From Eubacterium sp. (lineage in GTDB: Bacteria > Bacillota > Clostridia > Lachnospirales > Lachnospiraceae), in assembly GCA_024698585.1 (NCBI GenBank), contig JAILRB010000044.1, positions 1-58,630 of the forward strand: DNA of 58,630 nt, in the 5' to 3' direction. The notes beneath the pieces were generated by a model that was not told the DNA's origin, ran no database searches, and saw only the letters and a program-made list of their open reading frames with translations. A program made the translations under genes and the position numbers. Shown one piece after another: positions 52,739 to 58,630 of the stretch (its first letter is position 1; every line of letters begins with the position of its first letter).

Positions 52739-52775
52739 GAAAGCAGAAACAGATGATAGTTAAAGGTGGTAAGAA

Positions 52776-54506
52776 ATGAAATTTTTACTTGTGGCACTGA
52801 ATGCGAAATATATTCATTCCAATCCGGCAATTTACAGCCTTCGGGCATTTGCAGGAAAGGAAATGGAAAAACATATCGAATTGGCAGAATATACTATTAA
52901 TCAGCAGGTCAATGATATTTTAGCTGACATTTATCAGAAAAAGCCGGATGCCATCGCTTTTTCGTGTTATATCTGGAACTGGAAGGAGATTCAGGAGTTG
53001 TTAACGGAGATTCCTAAAGTGCTTCCTAAGACAGACCTCTGGTTAGGGGGGCCGGAAGTTACCTATGGGGCAGAGAAACTTTTGAAACAGTATCCGCAAG
53101 TTACCGGTGTGATGATTGGCGAGGGAGAAGTGACCTTCAGGGAAACGGTTCGGGAATATCTGGAGGAAAAGGATTTCTCTAAGGTAGCAGGACTATGTCT
53201 GAAAGAGGGCTATACGAAACCACGGGAACTGACGGATTTGACAGAACTTCCATTTTTGTACGGGGATCTGGAACCGTTTGAAAATAAGATTATCTATTAT
53301 GAAAGCAGTCGTGGGTGTCCATATCGTTGCAGCTATTGCCTTTCGTCCATTGATAAAAAGGTTCGTTTAAGAAATCTTGATGTGGTAAAGAAAGAGTTGC
53401 AGTTCTTTTTAGACCGAAAGGTGAAGCAGGTAAAGTTCGTGGATAGAACCTTTAATTGTAATCATCAGCATGCCATGGAAATCTGGAAGTACCTGTTGGA
53501 ACACGACAATGGAGTGACGAATTTTCATTTTGAAGTTTCGGCAGATATCCTGAATGATGAGGAAATTGCTCTGTTAAATCAATTACGGCCTGGATTGGCG
53601 CAGTTGGAAATCGGGGTTCAGTCGACGAATGAAGAGACCCTTCGGGCAATTAACCGAACCATGAATGTGGAACGGCTGGAAGGAATTGTGGCTGCAATTC
53701 GTGCCGGGGGCAATATTCATCAGCATCTGGATTTGATTGCCGGGCTGCCTTATGAAGATTATGAGAGCTTTCAACGCTCTTTTAACCGTGTTTATGAAAT
53801 GAAGCCGGACCAATTACAGTTAGGGTTCTTAAAAGTGCTAAAAGGGTCGGAAATGGAGCAAAGAGCCCGGGAGTTTGGTATCTGTTATGGCTCTCAGCCA
53901 CCGTATGAAGTGCTTTATACGAATTGGCTTTCTTTTGATGAGGTGCTTTTCCTGAAAAAGGTGGAAGAGATGGTGGAACTGTACTATAACAGTGATCAGT
54001 TTGAGCATGTTCTTCCGTTTCTGGTCAAGACTTTTGATTCACCTTTTGCCATGTTTGAGCAATTGGCAAAATATTACGAGGAGCAGGGGTATTTTCTTCA
54101 GAGCCCTGCTAGGTCTTACCGGTATCAGGTGTTGCTGAATTTTGCCTTGGAATATGATGCAGAGCATGCTGACATTTATAAAGAATTGCTGACCTATGAT
54201 TTATATTTACGGGAGAATGTGAAGAGCAGACCGGGCTTTTGCAAGGATTTAACGACAGAAGCGTATCGCACCTTCGCCAGTGGATTTTATAAGACAGAAG
54301 AGGAGCAGAGGGAATATCTGCCGCAGTATCAGGAATATCATTGGAAACAATTATGGAAGATGACCCATCTGGAAGTGTTTGATTACCCGGTATGGGATAT
54401 TGAACTGTTGATAGCGCAGGGAAGACTGAAAGAGCCGCAAGGAATTTTGTTTGATTATAAAGACCGTAATCCATTGAATTACGAGGCGAGAACCGTGAGA
54501 ATATAA
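52776..54506 (+). CDS. B12-binding-domain radical SAM protein (DUF4080)
   Basis: This 576-residue protein has an N-terminal cobalamin-binding-like Rossmann domain (about 1-140; FLLVALNAKYIHSNPAIYSLR, WLGGPEV, GEGEVTF), a radical SAM core with the [4Fe-4S] motif CPYRCSYC (in ESSRGCPYRCSYCLSS) and SAM-contact LEIGVQSTN and LIAGLPYEDYESF, then a DUF4080 C-terminal domain. Such proteins catalyse radical methylation or related reactions on unknown substrates. AAAGGTGG lies upstream. It stands alone between terminators. Confidence 0.9.
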   Translation: MKFLLVALNAKYIHSNPAIYSLRAFAGKEMEKHIELAEYTINQQVNDILADIYQKKPDAIAFSCYIWNWKEIQELLTEIPKVLPKTDLWLGGPEVTYGAEKLLKQYPQVTGVMIGEGEVTFRETVREYLEEKDFSKVAGLCLKEGYTKPRELTDLTELPFLYGDLEPFENKIIYYESSRGCPYRCSYCLSSIDKKVRLRNLDVVKKELQFFLDRKVKQVKFVDRTFNCNHQHAMEIWKYLLEHDNGVTNFHFEVSADILNDEEIALLNQLRPGLAQLEIGVQSTNEETLRAINRTMNVERLEGIVAAIRAGGNIHQHLDLIAGLPYEDYESFQRSFNRVYEMKPDQLQLGFLKVLKGSEMEQRAREFGICYGSQPPYEVLYTNWLSFDEVLFLKKVEEMVELYYNSDQFEHVLPFLVKTFDSPFAMFEQLAKYYEEQGYFLQSPARSYRYQVLLNFALEYDAEHADIYKELLTYDLYLRENVKSRPGFCKDLTTEAYRTFASGFYKTEEEQREYLPQYQEYHWKQLWKMTHLEVFDYPVWDIELLIAQGRLKEPQGILFDYKDRNPLNYEARTVRI

Positions 54507-54513
54507 GCAAAAG

Positions 54514-54551
54514 AAAAAAGAGACTATGTGAAACCACATAATCTCTTTTTT
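54514..54551. terminator. Bidirectional terminator before tRNA-Leu
   Basis: AAAAAAGAGA-C-TATGTG and CACATA-A-TCTCTTTTTT pair around AAAC, with A and T runs on both sides. It ends both the radical SAM gene and the minus-strand tRNA-Leu transcript. Confidence 0.85.
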
Positions 54552-54553
54552 CG

Positions 54554-54637
54554 TGCAGTTGAAGGGACTTGAACCCTCACCCAGTTACCCGGACATGAAC
54601 CTGAATCATGCGCGTATGCCAATTCCGCCACAACTGC
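54554..54637 (-). tRNA. tRNA-Leu (anticodon CAG)
   Basis: The minus strand folds with acceptor GCAGTTG/CAACTGC, a long class II variable arm, T-arm GAGGGTTCAAGTCCCTT and anticodon loop TTCAGGT. Discriminator A; CCA is not encoded. Confidence 0.95.
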
Positions 54638-54663
54638 ATATTCCTTTCAATAAAAAAGAAAAA

Positions 54664-54748
54664 TGCGGAAGATGGGACTTGAACCCACACGAGCGCAATG
54701 CTCACAAGATCCTTAGTCTTGCTCGTCTGCCAGTTCCGACACTTCCGC
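54664..54748 (-). tRNA. tRNA-Leu (anticodon AAG)
   Basis: The minus strand folds with acceptor GCGGAAG/CTTCCGC, long variable arm, T-arm GTGGGTTCAAGTCCCAT, and anticodon stem CAAGA/TCTTG with loop CTAAGGA, giving anticodon AAG (position 34 A). Discriminator A; CCA is not encoded. Confidence 0.92.
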
Positions 54749-54771
54749 ATACGTTTTCAAACGCAAGAAGA

Positions 54772-54800
54772 ATATTATCATAATTACCGCCTTGTGTCAA
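54772..54800 (-). promoter_or_regulatory. Promoter of the two tRNA-Leu genes
   Basis: On the minus strand TTGACA (54800-54795) and TAATAT (54777-54772), spacing 17 bp, just upstream of both tRNAs. Confidence 0.85.
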
Positions 54801-54862
54801 CAAAAAAAGAAGGTTTTTTATGATTTTTTGAAAAAAAGTTTTTGAGGAATGAAAGGCATTAC

Positions 54863-54891
54863 TTTTTTTTAGCGGATTTTTATAGTATAAT
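54863..54891 (+). promoter_or_regulatory. Promoter of dgt-dnaG-trmK
   Basis: TATAAT at 54886-54891 is 31 nt before the dgt start. No convincing -35 box is present in the T run upstream. Confidence 0.45.
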
Positions 54892-54921
54892 TGTCGTATC
54901 TGTGGGTAAAAGGAGGGTACT

Positions 54922-55929
54922 ATGAATATTAGAGAGCAAAATGAACAGTTAGAAGTTCAGATTTTGAGTCCTTATGCATCCCTTAGTGTAAACTGTCAGG
55001 GACGTGACAGGGAAGAAGCACCTAGTGATATGCGAACAGAATATCAACGTGACAGAGACCGGATTATTCATAGTAAAGCCTTTCGTCGCTTAAAGCATAA
55101 GACCCAGGTCTTTCTGGCACCAATGGGAGACCATTATCGAACGAGATTGACACATACGCTGGAAGTCTCACAGATTGCAAGAACCATTGCAAAGTCTCTG
55201 CGGTTAAACGAGGATTTGACCGAGGCCATTGCCTTGGGACACGATTTGGGACATACCCCATTCGGCCATGCAGGAGAGCGGGCGCTGAACAGTGTTTGTG
55301 AATACGGCTTCAAGCACTACGAGCAGAGTATCCGCGTGGTGGAATTGTTGGAGAAGGATGGAAAAGGCCTGAATCTGACCAAGGAAGTCCGGGATGGAAT
55401 GGTAAATCATCGAACCAGTGGAAAACCGTCCACATTGGAAGGAAAGATTGTCCGCCTGTCGGATAAGATTGCATATATTAATCATGATATTGATGATGCC
55501 ATCCGCGGAAAGATTATCAGCGAAGAAGATATTCCAAAGGAATTTACAGATATTTTAGGAAACTCAACCAGAGATCGTCTGGATTTTCTGATTCATGATG
55601 TGGTAAATAACAGCATCAATCAGAATGATATATATATGTCTCCGGAAGGGGAGCAGGCCATGATGGGGCTTCGAACATACATGTTTGAAAATGTATATCG
55701 AAATCCATTGGCGAAAAGTGAAGAGGTAAAGGTGGAGGAGATGTTGATTCAGCTCTACACTTATTATCTGGAGCACACGGATCAGTTACCGGCAGAATTC
55801 CAGTATCTGATGAAGGAACGTGGAGAAAAAGAGGCAAAGGTGGTTTGTGACTATATTGCCGGCATGAGCGACCAGTATTCCGTTGCTCAGTTTGAGAAGA
55901 TTTTTGTTCCAAAGTTTTGGAAATTGTAA
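54922..55929 (+). CDS. dgt: dGTP triphosphohydrolase (HD domain)
   Basis: This 335-residue HD enzyme cleaves dNTPs to nucleosides and tripolyphosphate, adjusting nucleotide pools. Motifs are the N-terminal TEYQRDRDRIIHSKAFRRLKHKTQVF, the metal-binding RLTHTLEVSQIARTIA, GHDLGHTPFGHAGE and IVRLSDKIAYINHDIDDA. AAAGGAGGG precedes the start. It is followed by dnaG 18 nt later, an order common in Clostridia. Confidence 0.93.
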   Translation: MNIREQNEQLEVQILSPYASLSVNCQGRDREEAPSDMRTEYQRDRDRIIHSKAFRRLKHKTQVFLAPMGDHYRTRLTHTLEVSQIARTIAKSLRLNEDLTEAIALGHDLGHTPFGHAGERALNSVCEYGFKHYEQSIRVVELLEKDGKGLNLTKEVRDGMVNHRTSGKPSTLEGKIVRLSDKIAYINHDIDDAIRGKIISEEDIPKEFTDILGNSTRDRLDFLIHDVVNNSINQNDIYMSPEGEQAMMGLRTYMFENVYRNPLAKSEEVKVEEMLIQLYTYYLEHTDQLPAEFQYLMKERGEKEAKVVCDYIAGMSDQYSVAQFEKIFVPKFWKL

Positions 55930-55947
55930 TAGTAGGAGAAGACCAGA

Positions 55948-57711
55948 ATGTTTTACTCAGATGAGATTATAGAACAGGTACGAACAGAAAATGATATTGT
56001 GGATGTCATTGGAGACTATGTGAAACTTCAGAAGAAGGGAAGTTCCTATTTTGGACTTTGCCCGTTTCACAATGAAAAGTCTCCGTCCTTTTCGGTTTCC
56101 CCACATAAGCAGATGTTTTACTGCTTCGGATGTGGCGAAGGGGGCAATGTCATTTCCTTTTTGATGAAGTATGAAAATTATACATTTATTGAGGCAATGC
56201 AGGTTCTTGCGAAGCGCGTGGGCATTGAATTACCTCAGCAGGAATATTCCAAGGAAGCAAAGAAAGCCAATGATCTGAAAACGAAGATTATTGAAATTAA
56301 TACGGAAGCAGCGAAGTATTATCATTACCTGTTGAAGTCTGACCGTGGAAAGCATGCTTACGAGTATCTGACCGGTCGTGCATTGTCTGAGGAAACCATT
56401 GTTAAGTTTGGACTAGGATATTCGGATAAATACAGTAACAACCTTTACGGTTATTTGAAGTCGAAAGGCTATCAGGATCAGGAACTTAGGGAAACGGGAC
56501 TCTTTACCTTTGATGAAAAGCGTGGAGTAACCGATAAGTTCTGGAATCGTGTTATGTTCCCGATTATGGACGCAAATAACCGGGTAATTGCCTTCGGTGG
56601 TCGTGTCATGGGAGATGCGAAGCCAAAGTACTTAAATTCGCCGGAAACGAAGGTTTTTGATAAGAGTCGAAATCTTTATGGGCTAAATGTGGCAAGAAGC
56701 TCCAGAAAGGACTATATGCTCATTTGTGAGGGATACATGGACGTTATCAGTCTGCATCAGGCTGGGTTCAACAATGCTGTGGCAGCACTGGGAACCGCGT
56801 TTACGTTTCGTCATGCATCCCTGATTAAGCGATATGTAAAAGAGGTGGTTCTGACTTTTGATAGCGATGAGGCAGGAACCAAGGCTGCACTTCGTGCTAT
56901 CCCATACCTGAAAGATGCAGGATTGGCCATTAAAGTACTGAACATGAAGCCTTACAAGGATCCGGATGAATTCATTAAAAACATGGGAAAAGAAGCTTAC
57001 GAGGAACGCATCAAAAATGCGACGAACTTCTTTATTTTCCAGATGGGCGAAGAACAGAAAAAATATCATCTGGAGGATCCACAGGAAAAAACGGAGTTCC
57101 ATAACAGGGTGGCGGAAATGCTGCTGAGCTTTGAGGATGAAATGGAACGGGAAAATTATCTGGAAGCTGTTTGTAGCACATACGACATTCCGAAAGAAGG
57201 ATTGTCTAAATTGACTAGAAAGAAAGCGCTTTCCTATGTGGGAAAGGAAGAAAAGTCTCAGGAAGAGGTTCCACCAAAGGAACGTAAACTGAAGAAAGAA
57301 GATGCTAGTGTGCAGACGCAGAGAATTCTTCTGGCATATCTTTTAGACCAGAGTCAATGGTTTGCCAAGGTGGCGCAAGTATTATCTCCGGATGATTTTA
57401 TTGATGATTTTTATCGAAAAGTCGCTGGAATTTTCTGGGAACAGATGGAAGAGGGAAAGGCGAATCCGGCGCAAATCATGAATCAGTTTGGAGAAGAAGA
57501 GGAACATAAGAAAGTGGCTGAGCTTTTTGTTTCACCGATTCGTGCAAACTTAAGTGTTGCGGAACAGGAAAAAGCAATTAATGATGCTGTGCAAAAAATC
57601 AAGAAGGCTAGTCTGGAGCATAAGGCAGCACAGGCCACAGATATTTTGGAACTGCAGAACATCATCAAGCAACAGAATGAATTACAAAAGATTTATATTC
57701 GATTGACATAA
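55948..57711 (+). CDS. dnaG: DNA primase
   Basis: DnaG makes RNA primers for replication. The 587-residue protein has the N-terminal zinc-binding domain (CPFHNEKSPSF...FYCFGCGEGG), the RNA polymerase domain with YSDKYSNNLYGYL and VIAFGGRVMG, the TOPRIM acidic motifs in CEGYMDVISLHQAG and TFDSDEAGTKAAL, and a C-terminal helicase-binding region. Its start is 18 nt after dgt. trmK starts 12 nt after its stop with no rpoD between them. Confidence 0.97.
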   Translation: MFYSDEIIEQVRTENDIVDVIGDYVKLQKKGSSYFGLCPFHNEKSPSFSVSPHKQMFYCFGCGEGGNVISFLMKYENYTFIEAMQVLAKRVGIELPQQEYSKEAKKANDLKTKIIEINTEAAKYYHYLLKSDRGKHAYEYLTGRALSEETIVKFGLGYSDKYSNNLYGYLKSKGYQDQELRETGLFTFDEKRGVTDKFWNRVMFPIMDANNRVIAFGGRVMGDAKPKYLNSPETKVFDKSRNLYGLNVARSSRKDYMLICEGYMDVISLHQAGFNNAVAALGTAFTFRHASLIKRYVKEVVLTFDSDEAGTKAALRAIPYLKDAGLAIKVLNMKPYKDPDEFIKNMGKEAYEERIKNATNFFIFQMGEEQKKYHLEDPQEKTEFHNRVAEMLLSFEDEMERENYLEAVCSTYDIPKEGLSKLTRKKALSYVGKEEKSQEEVPPKERKLKKEDASVQTQRILLAYLLDQSQWFAKVAQVLSPDDFIDDFYRKVAGIFWEQMEEGKANPAQIMNQFGEEEEHKKVAELFVSPIRANLSVAEQEKAINDAVQKIKKASLEHKAAQATDILELQNIIKQQNELQKIYIRLT

Positions 57712-57723
57712 AGGAAGTTTAAA

Positions 57724-58395
57724 ATGATTTCAAAGAGACTGAAAGCGGTAGCCGACATGGTGACCCCGGGACTTACGGCGGCGGATATTGGAACAGACCA
57801 TGCCTACGTACCGATTTATTTGATTGAACATGAGATTTCACCAAAGGTCTACGCCATGGACATTAATGAGGGACCGATTCGCATGGCGATTGCCAATGTG
57901 GAAAACGAAGGATACGAGGAGCAAATCGTTGTCGCTCAGGCCAATGGAATGCAGAAACTGGAAGCCGGTCAGGTAGAGAGTGTTGTGATTGCCGGCATGG
58001 GCGGAGAACTTATCGTTCAGATTTTAAAGGATTCCAAGGTGAACGACTCGGTTCAGGAGTTTATCTTATCGCCTCATAAGAATCCGGAAATCCTGCGAAA
58101 ATATCTGAATGAAAACGGATATTTGATTTCTGAGGAGCAAATGCTTCAGGACGGCGGAAAGTACTATGTAATCATGAAGGTAGTGCACGGCGAAGAACCG
58201 CAATTTTCCGAAGAAGAGTTATTGTTTGGCCGGAAATTGATGGAACAAAAAGATGAAGTGCTGAAGGAATACTTAACCCTTCGCAAGGAAAAGTTCGAAC
58301 AAATTCTTGACCGGGCAAGAAAAAATGACAGCGCCGATGTGGAAGTGATCCAGAAGACTGTGGATCAAATCGCAGGTGTATTGGGAAAATTATAA
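57724..58395 (+). CDS. trmK: tRNA (adenine-22 N1)-methyltransferase
   Basis: TrmK methylates A22 of tRNAs with SAM. The 223-residue protein starts SKRLKAVADMVTPGLTAADIGTDHAYVP, where ADIGTDHAY is the SAM-binding motif I, followed by AMDINEGP and the catalytic VVIAGMGGELI and LSPHKNPEILRKYL blocks, and a helical C-terminal domain. It lies 12 nt after dnaG. In many Firmicutes rpoD precedes it and nif3 follows; neither is present here. Confidence 0.92.
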   Translation: MISKRLKAVADMVTPGLTAADIGTDHAYVPIYLIEHEISPKVYAMDINEGPIRMAIANVENEGYEEQIVVAQANGMQKLEAGQVESVVIAGMGGELIVQILKDSKVNDSVQEFILSPHKNPEILRKYLNENGYLISEEQMLQDGGKYYVIMKVVHGEEPQFSEEELLFGRKLMEQKDEVLKEYLTLRKEKFEQILDRARKNDSADVEVIQKTVDQIAGVLGKL

Positions 58396-58408
58396 TTGTG
58401 ACTTTTCC

Positions 58409-58447
58409 AAGCAAAAAAGAGAACCTTTCGACAGGTTATTTCTTTAA
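58409..58447. terminator. Terminator between trmK and rnpB
   Basis: AAAAAAGAGAACCT and AGGTTATTTCTTT form an imperfect stem around a short loop; A- and T-rich flanks on both sides. Confidence 0.6.
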
Positions 58448-58509
58448 GCAAAAAACTAATAAAAAACTATAGAATAATGACGAAAAATATGATAACGTAT
58501 ACAGTTGAG

Positions 58510-58630
58510 TAAGGTGGATAATCGCAGCTGCTATTGGCGAAAGTACGCAGGTGAGGAAAGTCCGGGCTTCATAGGGCAGGATGCTGGCTAACGGCCAGTG
58601 GAGGTGACTCCCAGGAAAGTGCAACAGAAA
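58510..58630 (+). ncRNA. rnpB: RNase P RNA (5' part, cut by window end)
   Basis: The ribozyme that matures tRNA 5' ends. The conserved GAGGAAAGTCCGGGCT, ATAGGGCAGG, and GGCTAACGGCC-type P3/P4 and AGGAAAGTGCAACAGAAA segments are present, matching the bacterial class A layout. The 5' end is near 58510; the 3' half lies outside the window. A TATACA box at 58498-58503 may be its -10 element. Confidence 0.93.

Noticed and set aside
54553..54783. A 76-codon plus-strand open frame
   Set aside because: It is antisense to two tRNA-Leu genes.

Overview
The window is chromosomal DNA of a low-GC, Gram-positive, anaerobic, probably spore-forming Clostridia member, most likely a Lachnospiraceae (Roseburia/Eubacterium-like) bacterium. 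The evidence is a GerW/YtfJ spore-protein gene beside a DUF2953 gene, a T-box in front of thrS, an infC-rpmI-rplT operon with a long leader, a very large acyl-CoA dehydratase activase-like protein, DUF1540, TTG and ATT start codons, and secreted proteins built from Big_2, Fn3-like, LRR and InlB-type repeats. No phage, insertion sequence, CRISPR array or plasmid function was seen.

Layout. 1-650: tmRNA gene (ssrA) with promoter and terminator. 0.8-10.1 kb: a secreted beta-helix-like protein, small enzymes, an OmpR-type two-component system, an isolated hisH-hisF pair, a lipid kinase and ung. 10.08-10.27 kb: a 68-bp perfect palindrome and two cruciform repeats. 10.3-12.0 kb: an ECF-like sigma factor with a long C-terminal extension and an apparent autoregulated promoter. 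12.0-12.3 kb: an exact 64-bp-period tandem repeat ending in a bidirectional terminator. 12.3-16.5 kb (minus strand): a 1412-residue activase-like ATPase. 16.8-27.8 kb: rhomboid-like protein, malQ, lysA, two unknown genes, DUF2953, ytfJ, a 50-aa membrane protein, metF, a free-standing methionine synthase reactivation protein and metH. 27.8-36.06 kb: an AT-rich, lysine-rich cluster of four secreted proteins (Big_2 protein, subtilase fused to a phospholipase C-like region, LRR protein, LRR/InlB-repeat protein), headed by a leader in which a terminator-like hairpin hides the first gene's ribosome binding site. 36.08-36.24 kb: a MITE-like structured element bounded by 12-bp inverted repeats. 36.3-46.2 kb: rpmB, Asp23/YloU, FakA/YloV, guaB, a membrane-anchored trigger-factor-like protein, a CAP-domain protein, thrS and DUF1540. 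46.3-50.6 kb: tRNA-Pro and a sugar ABC importer (binding protein plus two permeases, no ATPase) with a DUF624 gene. 50.6-58.6 kb: infC-rpmI-rplT, a DUF308 protein, a B12-binding radical SAM protein, two tRNA-Leu genes, dgt-dnaG-trmK, and the 5' part of the RNase P RNA gene running off the window.

How parts work together. metF, the reactivation protein and metH form a compact methyl-transfer module in which the C-terminal domain of long MetH proteins is encoded separately. Asp23/YloU and FakA/YloV keep the order known in other Firmicutes. dgt-dnaG-trmK is a replication/tRNA-modification cluster lacking the rpoD gene often found between dnaG and trmK. The four secreted proteins look like one envelope-remodelling or adhesion locus.

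The points most worth following up are the regulatory leader at 28.0-28.15 kb with its possible four-leucine leader peptide, the subtilase/phospholipase C-like fusion, the sigma factor with a fused extension, and three families of structured non-coding repeats (10.1, 12.0-12.3 and 36.1 kb). All functions are assigned by reading motifs; no database search was run.
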